NCBI RefSeq assembly: GCF_001187785.1
Contig: NZ_CP012154.1
Location: 986,501-1,050,500, forward strand
DNA: 64,000 nt
DNA from: Wenzhouxiangella marina
GTDB lineage: Bacteria > Pseudomonadota > Gammaproteobacteria > Xanthomonadales > Wenzhouxiangellaceae
Direction of reading: 5' to 3'
The notes beneath the pieces are model-generated. The model had not been told where the DNA came from, searched no databases, and worked only from the letters and a program-made list of their open reading frames with translations. Made by a program: the position numbers and the translations under genes. This document shows positions 28,765 to 37,481 of this stretch, piece after piece (the first letter of the stretch is position 1; every line of letters starts with the position of its first letter).

Positions 28765-30580
28765 GATAGGCCTCGGCCTGCAGCGTGAACAGCTGCGCAT
28801 AGCGCCCGCCAAGGGCCATCAGTTCCTCGTGGGTGCCCAGTTCGATGATGCGGCCGCCGTCCATCACGGCGATACGGTCCGCCCGGCGCACGGTCGAGAA
28901 TCGATGCGAGATCAGGATCAGGATCTGGTCCCTGGCCGTGGCCTGCAGATGCTCGAAGACTTCGGCTTCGGCCTTCGCGTCCATCGCCGAGGTGGGTTCG
29001 TCGAGGATCAGGATGTCGGCGCGCTTTCGCATGAAGGCCCGCGCCAGGGCGATCTTCTGCCACTGGCCTCCGGACAGCTCGCGGCCGTCCTTGAACCAGC
29101 GCCCGAGCTGGGTTTCGTAGCCCGAGGGCAGGTCGCGGATGAACTCGTCGGCGAGGCCCTTGGCCGCGGCCTCCTCCCAGCGTGCCGCGTCTTCGAAGCC
29201 CTGGATGTCGCCGGCGCCGATGTTGTGGCCGACCAGCCACTGGTAGCGGGCGAAGTCCTGGAAGATCACCCCGATGCGGTCCTGCAGGGCGCGTGGGTCC
29301 CAGTCCTTCAGTGAGGTGCCGTCGAAGCGGATGTCACCCTGGTCGATCTCGTACAGGCCGGCGATCAGCTTGGTCAGGGTGGTCTTGCCCGAGCCGTTCT
29401 CGCCGACCAGGGCCAGGCTGCTGCCGGGTTCGAGCCTCAGATCGATGTCGGTCAGCGCCGCTCGCTCGGTGCCCGGGTAGCGGAAACTCAGATGCTCGAT
29501 GACCAGGCCCGTGCCGGGCTGTGCGCCCACGACGGCCTGGCCGCGCCGGACCGAAGTGGGCTGCTCGAGGAACTCGTACAGGCTGGACAGGTACAGATGG
29601 TCTTCGTACATGCCGTTGATCGAGCTCAGGCTGGCGCTGACCGCCGACTGTCCCTGCCGGAAGACCATCATGTACATGGTCATCTCACCCAGGGACAGCT
29701 GTCCGGCCACGGTGGCCAGCACCACCCAGGCGAAGGCGCCATAGAGTGCCGCCGTGCCGAGCAGGCCGAGGCCGAAGGCCCACCAGCCGCGCCGGATGGT
29801 CAGGGCGCGATCTTCCTTGAACAGTTTGGCGAAGATGGCGCGGTAGCGATCCATCAGGGTCGGCGCCAGATCGTAGAGCTTGACCTCTTTCGTGTAGTCC
29901 TCGCGCGCCAGCACCGATTCCAGGTACATCATTTCCCGCGTGTCCGGCGAGCGCCAGCGGAACAGCTGGAAGGCCTGGCCGGCGAACTTCGCTTCGACGA
30001 AGAAGGCGGGCAGGCCGCCGACGATCAGCAGCAGCACGGCCCAGGGCGAGAAGGCCAGCAGCAGGCCACTGAAGCTCAGGATCGCGATGCCGTTCTGGAT
30101 CACGCCGAAGGTCTTCTGCACCAGGGCCAGGGGGCGCGATGAGGCCTCTCGACGAGCGCGGGTGAGGCGGTCGTAGAACTCCGAGTCTTCGAGCTGGGCC
30201 AGCTCCAGGGTCTGGGCCTTCTCGAGAATCATGAGGTTGACCCGCTGGCCCAGCTGGGCGCGGAGCAGGTTGTTGGCGATGCCAAGCGCGGTCTGCGTGG
30301 CCGCCATGCCGGCGACCAGCAGCGCCTCCAGGCCCAGCCAGAGCCAGATCTCCCGAGACATGGTTTCCAGCTCGATGGCCAGCACGACGCTGTCGACCAG
30401 AAGTTTCCCCACCCAGGCGATGGCCGCCGGCAGCAGGCCGGCCACCAGGGTCAGCGCCGCCAGCACGACGGTCAGCCAGCGGCTGGTCGCCCAGACCAGC
30501 GCCAGCGCGCGCCGACCATAGGTCAGCAGTGGCCGGAACTGGGCCAGCAGGCCGGGCGGGGTGTCGGGGGAGATGGACAT
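28760..30580 (-). CDS. ABC exporter, fused membrane and ATPase domains
   Basis: About 606 residues: a six-helix membrane domain (about 1-330) followed by an ATP-binding cassette. Walker A is GENGSGKTTL near 390, the Q-loop VIFQDFARY, the signature LSGGQWQK, Walker B ADILILDEPTSAMD and the switch histidine ISHRFS. The ABCB/MsbA-like half-transporter should act as a homodimer, exporting a lipid, peptide or drug. The ATG at 30580 is chosen on domain grounds; an in-frame GTG at 30616 exists and neither has a good ribosome site. It lies downstream of an RND pump but is separated from it by a strong hairpin. Confidence 0.9.
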   Translation of the reverse strand: MSISPDTPPGLLAQFRPLLTYGRRALALVWATSRWLTVVLAALTLVAGLLPAAIAWVGKLLVDSVVLAIELETMSREIWLWLGLEALLVAGMAATQTALGIANNLLRAQLGQRVNLMILEKAQTLELAQLEDSEFYDRLTRARREASSRPLALVQKTFGVIQNGIAILSFSGLLLAFSPWAVLLLIVGGLPAFFVEAKFAGQAFQLFRWRSPDTREMMYLESVLAREDYTKEVKLYDLAPTLMDRYRAIFAKLFKEDRALTIRRGWWAFGLGLLGTAALYGAFAWVVLATVAGQLSLGEMTMYMMVFRQGQSAVSASLSSINGMYEDHLYLSSLYEFLEQPTSVRRGQAVVGAQPGTGLVIEHLSFRYPGTERAALTDIDLRLEPGSSLALVGENGSGKTTLTKLIAGLYEIDQGDIRFDGTSLKDWDPRALQDRIGVIFQDFARYQWLVGHNIGAGDIQGFEDAARWEEAAAKGLADEFIRDLPSGYETQLGRWFKDGRELSGGQWQKIALARAFMRKRADILILDEPTSAMDAKAEAEVFEHLQATARDQILILISHRFSTVRRADRIAVMDGGRIIELGTHEELMALGGRYAQLFTLQAEAYR

Positions 30581-30624
30581 TCCAGTCAAGGTGGAGGCCA
30601 ACGCCGGGCCATGCAAGGCAAGGG

Positions 30625-30652
30625 TCGGGCCGCCCAGGGAAGGGCGGCCCGA
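30625..30652 (-). terminator. GC-rich hairpin after the second RND operon
   Basis: TCGGGCCGCCC (30625-30635) pairs perfectly with 30642-30652 around a 6-nt loop, 5 bp after the RND stop. It probably separates that operon from the ABC exporter gene, although it has no long T run. Confidence 0.7.
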
Positions 30653-30657
30653 AGGAC

Positions 30658-33600
30658 TCAGGCGGTCTCGGCGCGCTGGCTGTGGTCGCGGGCCATCAGC
30701 AGGTAGAAGGCCGGCAGCACGAACAGGGTCAGTGCAGTGCCGATGCCCAGTCCGGTCGCGATCGTCAGGCCGATGGCGAAGCGGCTTTCCGCGCCGGGGC
30801 CGCTGGCGATCAGCAGGGGCACCATGGCGACGATCAGGGCGGCCGAGGTCATCAGGATCGGGCGCAGGCGGATCGCGGCGGCGTCGAGCACGGCCTGGCG
30901 ACGATCGAGGCCCTTTTCGATCTGCAGCTGGTTGGCGAACTCCACGATCAGGATGCCGTTCTTCGAGACCACGCCGATCAGGGTGATCAGGCCGACCTGG
31001 GTGTAGATGTTCATCGTCGCGAAGCCGAGCATGATGAAGGCCATCGCGCCGGCCACGCTCAGGGGCACCGAGACCAGGATGATGAAGGGGTCGCGCCAGC
31101 TCTCGAACTGGGCGGCCAGCACCAGGTAGATCACCAGCAGGGACAGGAAGAAGGTCACGACCAGGGCGCTGCCCTGCTGCTTGAACTGGCGCGACTGGCC
31201 CTTGTAGTCGTAGTTGTAGCCGGCCGGGAAGCTGTCGGCCGCGCGCTGCTCGAGAAAGGCGACTGCGTCACCCAGCGCCACGCCTGGCGCCAGGACGCCT
31301 TCCAGGGCCAGCGAGTTGAGCTGGTTGAACTGGGTGCGCCGCGAGGGTTCGATGCGTGACTCGAAGGAGACCACCGTACTCAGGGGGACGAGCTCGCCGG
31401 AGTCGCTTCGCAGGTAGTAGTTGTTCAGGTTCTCCACCGTGGCGCGCGACAGGTCCTCGACCTGGGGGATCACCTCGTAGGAGCGGCCCTGCATGTTGAA
31501 GCGGTTGATGTAGCCGCCGCCGAGCATGCTGGAGAGCTCGCGGCCCACGTCGGCCATCGACAGGCCCAGGTCGGCGACCCGATCACGATCGACGACCACT
31601 CGCATCATCGGCCGGTCGAAGTCGATCGATTTCTGCAGGAACATGAACAGGCCGCTCTGGAAGGCCTGGCCGAGCAGGCCGTCGGCCACCTGTACGAGCT
31701 CGTCGTAGGGGCGGGCGGTGGTGATCACGAACTGCAGCGGCAGGCCGTCGCCGGCGCCGGGAATCGCCGGCCGCGTGAACACCGAGGTGCGCAGGCCGGT
31801 GACTTCGGAGACGGCCCCCTGCAGCATCGGTTCGACCTCGAACTGGCTGATGTCGCGCTCGTCCCAGGGCTTGAGCTTGAAGCCGCCGAAGACCGTGTTG
31901 GGCGACAGGGCGCCGAGCAGCATGAAGCTCTCGTCGTAGCCGGGCAGCTGCTCGAAGCGTTCCTGCAGCTGCGAGCCATAGCGCTGCATGTAGTCCAGCG
32001 TGGCCGTCTGCGGTGCGGCACCGGAGTAGAGCAGGATGCCCTGGTCCTCGGTCGGCGCCAGCTCGTTCTGGCTCAGCTTGAACATGCCGAAGATCGAGAC
32101 CAGCAGGATGGCCGCCAGCACCACCACCGTGCCCGTCGAGGCGAGGGTCCAGTCCAGGGTGCGACGATAGGCATCGGCCAGGCGCTCGAAATTGTGCTCG
32201 ACGGCCTGCTCGAAGCGGGACCGGTCCGAGCCGTCCTTGCTTTTGGGCTTGAGCACCTTGCCCGAGAGCATCGGCGAGAAGGTCAGGGCCACCACGCCGG
32301 AGATCAGTACGGCGCCGGCCAGGGTGAAGGCGAACTCGGTGAACAGGGCGCCGACCAGGCCGCCCATGAAGCCGATCGGGGCGTAGACCGCGACCAGGGT
32401 CAGGGTCATGGCGATGACCGGCGTGGCCATCTCGCGGGCCCCGTTCAGTGCCGCTTCGAAGGGCTTTTCACCCTGCTCGATGTGGCGGTGCACGTTCTCG
32501 ACGATGATGATCGCGTCGTCGACCACCAGGCCGATCGCCAGCACCATGGCCAGCAGGGTCAGCAGGTTGAGGGAAAAGCCGAGCAGCAGCATGATCAGCG
32601 CGCCGCCGATCAGCGACAGGGGCACGGCCAGGGACGGCACCAGGGCCGCGCGCAGCGAACCCAGGGACAGGAAGACCACGATCAATACGATCAATACGGC
32701 TTCGAGCAGGGTCTTGATGACCTCGTCGATGGACTGGTCGATGAACTCCGAGGCATCGTAGGGCAGTTCCACCGCGAGCCCGTCGGGCAGCTGCGAGCGG
32801 ATGTCGGGCAGCAGCTCGCGCACCCGCGCCGCCACGTCCAGAGGGTTGGCGCCCGGCGCCATTTCGATGGCGACATAGGTCGAGGGCTGGCCCTTGTAGT
32901 TGGCGATCGAGTCGTAGGTCTGGGAGCCCAGCTCGGTGCGCGCGATGTCGCCCAGGCGGACGATGCCGCCTTCGTCTTCCTTGATCACCAGGCGTTGGAA
33001 CTGATCCGGATCGGACACGTCGGTGTTGGTCGACAGGTCGATGCGTACCAGCTCATCACGTGTATTGCCGATGCCGGCCTGGTAGTTGTTGGCGAGCAGG
33101 ACCTGAACCAGCTCGCGGGCGGTCAGATCGATGGCGGCCAGGCGCTGGGGGTCGATCCAGATGCGCTGGGCGAAGCGGCGGCCGATCAGTTCGGCCTTGC
33201 CGACGCCCTGCAGGGCCTGGAGCCGGGGCTGGACTTCGCGCAGCAGGTAGTCGGTGATCTCCGGAACCGGGATCGACTCGCTGAAGAAGGCGATGTACAT
33301 CAGCGCCGTCGACTCGCCCGTGGTCGAGGTGATCACCGGATCGCGGGCGGCGTCGGGCAGGTTGTTGCGCTGGCTGGCGACCTTGGCCTGGATTTCGGCC
33401 AGGGCGTCATTGGCGTCGTAGTTGAGCACCATCCGGGCCTCGATCGTCGACACGCCCGGCGAACTGGTGGAGGCCAGGTAGTCGATGCCCGTGGCCTCGG
33501 CGATGGCCTGCTGCAAGGGCGTGGTCACGAAGCCCTTGACCAGTTCCGAATCGGCCCCGGGATAGGCGGTCGTGACCGTGACCGTCGTGCTTTCCAGCTT

Positions 33601-33714
33601 GGGGTACTGGCGCACTTCCAGATCCATGGCCGCGCGCAGGCCGAGGAGCAGGATGAGCAGGCTGACGACCGTCGACAGCACCGGCCGCTGGACGAACAGA
33701 TCGGTAAAGCGCAT
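30658..33714 (-). CDS. RND-family multidrug efflux permease (second system)
   Basis: 1018 residues, standard RND length. It begins MRFTDLFVQRPVLSTVVSLL, a typical HAE1 start. TM4 carries AIGLVVDDAIIIVENVHR with the proton-relay aspartates, and two large porter domains alternate with two six-helix bundles. It differs clearly from the permease at 2034-5135, so this is a separate pump rather than a recent duplicate. Its start overlaps the adaptor stop by one base (TAATG at 33714), so the pair is translationally coupled. The substrate cannot be deduced. Confidence 0.95.
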   Translation of the reverse strand: MRFTDLFVQRPVLSTVVSLLILLLGLRAAMDLEVRQYPKLESTTVTVTTAYPGADSELVKGFVTTPLQQAIAEATGIDYLASTSSPGVSTIEARMVLNYDANDALAEIQAKVASQRNNLPDAARDPVITSTTGESTALMYIAFFSESIPVPEITDYLLREVQPRLQALQGVGKAELIGRRFAQRIWIDPQRLAAIDLTARELVQVLLANNYQAGIGNTRDELVRIDLSTNTDVSDPDQFQRLVIKEDEGGIVRLGDIARTELGSQTYDSIANYKGQPSTYVAIEMAPGANPLDVAARVRELLPDIRSQLPDGLAVELPYDASEFIDQSIDEVIKTLLEAVLIVLIVVFLSLGSLRAALVPSLAVPLSLIGGALIMLLLGFSLNLLTLLAMVLAIGLVVDDAIIIVENVHRHIEQGEKPFEAALNGAREMATPVIAMTLTLVAVYAPIGFMGGLVGALFTEFAFTLAGAVLISGVVALTFSPMLSGKVLKPKSKDGSDRSRFEQAVEHNFERLADAYRRTLDWTLASTGTVVVLAAILLVSIFGMFKLSQNELAPTEDQGILLYSGAAPQTATLDYMQRYGSQLQERFEQLPGYDESFMLLGALSPNTVFGGFKLKPWDERDISQFEVEPMLQGAVSEVTGLRTSVFTRPAIPGAGDGLPLQFVITTARPYDELVQVADGLLGQAFQSGLFMFLQKSIDFDRPMMRVVVDRDRVADLGLSMADVGRELSSMLGGGYINRFNMQGRSYEVIPQVEDLSRATVENLNNYYLRSDSGELVPLSTVVSFESRIEPSRRTQFNQLNSLALEGVLAPGVALGDAVAFLEQRAADSFPAGYNYDYKGQSRQFKQQGSALVVTFFLSLLVIYLVLAAQFESWRDPFIILVSVPLSVAGAMAFIMLGFATMNIYTQVGLITLIGVVSKNGILIVEFANQLQIEKGLDRRQAVLDAAAIRLRPILMTSAALIVAMVPLLIASGPGAESRFAIGLTIATGLGIGTALTLFVLPAFYLLMARDHSQRAETA

Positions 33715-34823
33715 TACCGCGACTCCGCGCCGCTCGCGGCTTCAGCGTCGGCCGCTGGCCTGACCTGCACGGCCTGGCCATCGCGCAGGCGCTGCAGGCC
33801 GGCGGCGACGACCCGGACATCGGCGTCCAGGCCCTCGAGGATTTCCACCTGGCCGTCGCGCACCTCGCCGGTGCGGACCTGGACGCGCTCGACGCGCTGT
33901 CCGCCTTCGTCCTCGTCGATCCGGTACACGAAATCGCCGTAGGTGTTGTAGGAGATGGCGGTGCGCGGCACGGTGATCACCTGACGCTCGATGTCTTCGA
34001 ACACCGTTACGTTGGCGAACATGCCGGGCCGCAGGCGGCGGTCGGGGTTGCTCAGGCGAGCGCGCACTTCCACCGTGCGGGTGGCGGGACGCACCGAGGA
34101 TTCCAGCGCCAGCACTTCGCCGGTGAAGACCTCATCGGGATAGGCCGCCACGCGCACCTCGACCGCATCGCCGGTCCGGATGCGCGGCAGTTCCGCCTCG
34201 CCGATGGTGAAGTCGACGTGGATCGGATCGAGCACGTTGATCTCGACGATGGGCGTGCCGACCGGGACGAACTCGCCCAGGTCGACCTGGCGCAGTCCGA
34301 GGGTGCCGGAGAACGGGGCGCGCACGGACTTCTTGGCCAGCAGGGCCTGCTGCTCGCTGACCCGGGCCTGAGACGCTTCATAGGTCGCGCGCGCCTCGTC
34401 GAACTGCGCCTGGGAGACCGCGTCCTGGCCGATCAGATCCGAGAAGCGCTCGAACTGCTGGCGGGCGCGGCGCGCTTCGGCCTCGGCGGTGGCCAGGGCC
34501 GCGACATCGGTTTCGTCGTCCAGGTGCACCAGCAGATCGCCGGTCTGCACCCGCTGGCCGGATTCGAATTCGATGCGATCGACCACGCCGGCAATCTCGT
34601 TGGCCACGCGCACGCCATTGACGGCGCGCAGGTCGCCGATCGCGCTGACCGTGGCCTGCCATCGCTGCAACTGCGAGCGAGTCGCCTCGACCTGGGCCGG
34701 CGGCGGCTGGCGGGACATCGCGGCCTGCTGGCCCTTGAGCTGCAGGTAGCGCAGGCCGAACAGGCCGCCGAGGATCAGGAACAGGACGAGGAGCCCGACG
34801 AGCAGGCGGGGTGCGTTTCGCAT
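33714..34823 (-). CDS. RND efflux periplasmic adaptor (second system)
   Basis: 369 residues with one N-terminal membrane helix (LLVGLLVLFLILGGLFGLRY). It has the lipoyl-domain halves (GVVDRIEFESGQRVQTGDLL and VRAPFSGTLGLRQVDLGEFV), a helical hairpin between them, and the barrel and membrane-proximal domains. It should connect the coupled RND permease with an outer-membrane channel encoded elsewhere. First gene of the operon; about 170 bp separate it from the divergent DUF4287 gene. Confidence 0.93.
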   Translation of the reverse strand: MRNAPRLLVGLLVLFLILGGLFGLRYLQLKGQQAAMSRQPPPAQVEATRSQLQRWQATVSAIGDLRAVNGVRVANEIAGVVDRIEFESGQRVQTGDLLVHLDDETDVAALATAEAEARRARQQFERFSDLIGQDAVSQAQFDEARATYEASQARVSEQQALLAKKSVRAPFSGTLGLRQVDLGEFVPVGTPIVEINVLDPIHVDFTIGEAELPRIRTGDAVEVRVAAYPDEVFTGEVLALESSVRPATRTVEVRARLSNPDRRLRPGMFANVTVFEDIERQVITVPRTAISYNTYGDFVYRIDEDEGGQRVERVQVRTGEVRDGQVEILEGLDADVRVVAAGLQRLRDGQAVQVRPAADAEAASGAESR

Positions 34824-34997
34824 GGGAAGGGGATTCCGTCGAATTATTCCAATATTTTAGACCCTTGCCGTCGATCGAACTGTGACCGCTTCGACAGTGG
34901 CGCAAATTCCTGTCCGTCGCTCGATCCGGCACGGGCGCCGGGCCTGTCCTGGGCCTATACTCGAACGTTCGATTCAGGCGCAGGGAGCAGCGAGGAG

Positions 34998-35528
34998 ATG
35001 GAGCAGAACCTGAAGGAGAAGACCGGCCGCGATCTCGAGGAGTGGAAGGCGCTGCTGGCAACGAAGGAATTGATCAAGCACGGCGAGATCATGACCTTCC
35101 TCAAGGGCGAATGCGGCCTCACCCATGGCTACGCCAATCTGATCGCGCTGAAGTTCCGCGAGGCCGACGCGGCCTCCAGTGCGCCGGCGGATCTGGTCGA
35201 GGCCCAGTACGAGAAGAAGGCCTCGCTGCGGCCCATCTACGAGCGCCTGCGCGAGGTCATGGTCGAGTTCGGCGACGATGTCGAAGTCGCACCGAAGAAG
35301 GCGGCGGTCAGTTTTCGCCGCAAGCGCCAGTTCGCCCTGGTCCAGCCGAGCACGAAGACCCGCGTCGATTTGGGGCTGAAGTTCGACGACAAGCCCACCG
35401 CGGGCCGGCTGGAAGGCTCCGGGCCCTTCGGAACCATGTGCAGCCACCGCGTCCAGCTCACCGAGCCCGAGCAGGTCGACGAGGAGCTGATCGCCTGGCT
35501 GCGCGAGGCCTACGAGCAGGCCGGGTGA
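34998..35528 (+). CDS. DUF4287/DUF5655 two-domain protein
   Basis: 176 residues. The N-terminal 75 match DUF4287 (KTGRDLEEWKALLATKEL, HGEIMTFLKGECGLTHGYAN), and the remainder matches DUF5655 (ASLRPIYERLREVMVEFGDD, FRRKRQFALVQPSTKTRVDL). This combination is common in soil and marine bacteria; DUF5655-like domains may bind nucleic acid or be transport-related, but no role is proven. The ATG at 34998 begins the conserved region; the open frame extends upstream through the adaptor gene on the other strand without support. Confidence 0.85.
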   Translation: MEQNLKEKTGRDLEEWKALLATKELIKHGEIMTFLKGECGLTHGYANLIALKFREADAASSAPADLVEAQYEKKASLRPIYERLREVMVEFGDDVEVAPKKAAVSFRRKRQFALVQPSTKTRVDLGLKFDDKPTAGRLEGSGPFGTMCSHRVQLTEPEQVDEELIAWLREAYEQAG

Positions 35529-35559
35529 GCGCAGCAATCGGAAGGGGGAGGGCTGTGGC

Positions 35560-36855
35560 ATGAAGGTGCTGGTGACCGGGGCGGGCGGCTTCATCGGCTC
35601 GGCGATCGCGGAACGCCTGCTGAGCGCCGGGCATGAGGTCCGTGCCTGCGCCCGAGGCCCCGGCAACCTGCCCGCTAGCGACCGCGTCGAGCGTCGGGCC
35701 GTCGACCTCAATGAGATGCTCACGCCCGAAGCCTGGCTCCCCCTGATAGAAGGCGTGGATGGCGTGGTCAATGCCGCCGGCATCCTGCGCGAGACGCGCC
35801 GCGGGGACTTCGAGCGGATCCACTGCACGGCCCCCTGGGCCCTGGCCGAAGCCTGCCAGCGTTCCGGGGTGCGTTCCTATGTGCAGATTTCAGCCCTGGG
35901 CGAGCCGGAGGACGGTGAGTTCGTGGCCTCCAAGCATCGCCTGGATGCCCGCCTGGCTGCCCTCGACGGGCTCGATGCCGTCGTGCTCCGGCCGTCTGTC
36001 GTCGTGTCGCGGCGCGGCTCCTATGGTGGCACTTCGATGCTTCGGGCCATGGCCGCGCTGCCCGGCGTACTCGTGCTGCCGGGCCGGGGCGAACAGCGCA
36101 TCCAGCCGCTGTGGCTGGAAGACCTGGCCGAGCTGGTGCATCTCGCGCTGGCCCGTCGGGAACTCGACGAACGGGTGCTCGACGTTGTCGGCCCGGACAC
36201 CCTGACCCTGCACGACTACCTTGCCCTGACCCGGCAATGGCTGAAGATCGCGCCGCCGAAGCTGACCGTGCACGTGCCGATGCCGCTGGTGAGCCTCGCC
36301 AATGCCCTGGGCGACCGGCTGCGCGCCGGCCCCCTCGGACGGACTATGGGGCGAATGCTCGAGCGCGGCAATGTCAGTGAGGAGAGCGCGGCGCGTGCGG
36401 ATCGGGCACTGGGCTTTTCGATGGGCTCGATCCGCGATGGCCTGAGCCAATCGGCGAGCTTCGTGCAGGACCGCTGGCAGGCGCGGCTGTACCCGCTCAT
36501 TCCCTTGGCCTGGCTGAGTCTGGTCATCATCTGGTTGCTGTCGGCGGCCAGCGGCTACCTGGCCCGGCCGCAGGACTACGCGCCGCTGCTCGATCAGATG
36601 GGGGTGCCCGTGTCCATGCAGGCCTCGCTGGTGCTGGCCACCTCGTCGATCAACCTGCTGCTGGGCCTGGCGCTGGCCCTGCGGCGCGCGATCGTGCCGG
36701 TGCTCGCGCTGATGCTGGTCTCGGTCCTGGCCTACACGATCGGTCTTGGCGTGCTGGTGCCGGCGCAGTGGCTCGATCTGACCGGCGGCCTGCTCAAGAA
36801 CCTGGGCCTGGTGCTGCTGATCGCCTTCATGCTGGTCCTGGAGCAGCGACGCTGA
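35560..36855 (+). CDS. SDR-family protein fused to a DoxX-like membrane domain
   Basis: 431 residues. The N-terminal half is an atypical SDR of the NDUFA9/YbjT kind: GAGGFIGSA nucleotide-binding motif at 7-15, and a FVASK sequence where classical SDRs have YxxxK, so the catalytic tyrosine is missing. The last 130 residues form four hydrophobic helices (LIPLAWLSLVIIWLLSAASG and further) like DoxX. A soluble NAD(P)-binding domain tethered to a membrane module suggests redox or quinone chemistry at the membrane. Its stop overlaps the ATG of the DUF2269 gene (TGATG). Confidence 0.85.
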   Translation: MKVLVTGAGGFIGSAIAERLLSAGHEVRACARGPGNLPASDRVERRAVDLNEMLTPEAWLPLIEGVDGVVNAAGILRETRRGDFERIHCTAPWALAEACQRSGVRSYVQISALGEPEDGEFVASKHRLDARLAALDGLDAVVLRPSVVVSRRGSYGGTSMLRAMAALPGVLVLPGRGEQRIQPLWLEDLAELVHLALARRELDERVLDVVGPDTLTLHDYLALTRQWLKIAPPKLTVHVPMPLVSLANALGDRLRAGPLGRTMGRMLERGNVSEESAARADRALGFSMGSIRDGLSQSASFVQDRWQARLYPLIPLAWLSLVIIWLLSAASGYLARPQDYAPLLDQMGVPVSMQASLVLATSSINLLLGLALALRRAIVPVLALMLVSVLAYTIGLGVLVPAQWLDLTGGLLKNLGLVLLIAFMLVLEQRR

Positions 36856-37322
36856 TGACCGACTACTTCACCCTCAAACTGATCCACATCCTGTCCGCCA
36901 CCGTGCTGTTCGGCACGGGTCTTGGCACGGCCTTCGCCATGTGGCGGGCCGATGCCAGCGGCGACATCCGCGCCATCGCCGTGGTCTCGCGCAACGTCGT
37001 GCTGGCCGACTGGCTGTTCACCACGCCGGCCGTCATCGTCCAGCCGCTGACGGGTTTCTGGATGCTGCATCTGCTCGGCATCCCGATGAGCCTGACCTGG
37101 GTCTGGCTCAGCCTGCTGCTCTATGTCGCCATCGGCCTGTGCTGGATTCCGGTGGTCTTCATCCAGCTGCGCGTGGCGCGCCTGAGCGCCGAGCTGGCGG
37201 CTGCAGGGCAGGCGCCCGATCTCGCCTATCGACGCCTGATGCGGGCCTGGTACGCCCTGGGCTGGCCGGCCTTTCTGGCCACGATCGGCATCTTCGGGCT
37301 GATGGTCTTCAAACCGGCCTGA
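36855..37322 (+). CDS. DUF2269-family integral membrane protein
   Basis: 155 residues with four membrane helices. The start YFTLKLIHILSATVLFGTGL with its helix-embedded histidine, and the later WLFTTPAVIVQPLTGFWML, are typical of DUF2269, a group of unknown function. The ATG at 36855 overlaps the preceding stop by one base, so the gene is translationally coupled to the SDR-DoxX fusion. Co-occurrence of the two suggests one membrane complex. Confidence 0.88.
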   Translation: MTDYFTLKLIHILSATVLFGTGLGTAFAMWRADASGDIRAIAVVSRNVVLADWLFTTPAVIVQPLTGFWMLHLLGIPMSLTWVWLSLLLYVAIGLCWIPVVFIQLRVARLSAELAAAGQAPDLAYRRLMRAWYALGWPAFLATIGIFGLMVFKPA

Positions 37323-37481
37323 GCTGGCGCCGGGCGAGCCCGGTCAAGGCCCCGATGGCGGGCAGTGCGCGGTACCGACAAATGGAGTAGCATCCGAGCA
37401 CAGGGAGGCCGTGGTTCGGGTACGAACGAATGCATGGTCAGAGAAGAAACCCGCCAGGGCCGCCAGGCCAAAGGGGACAAG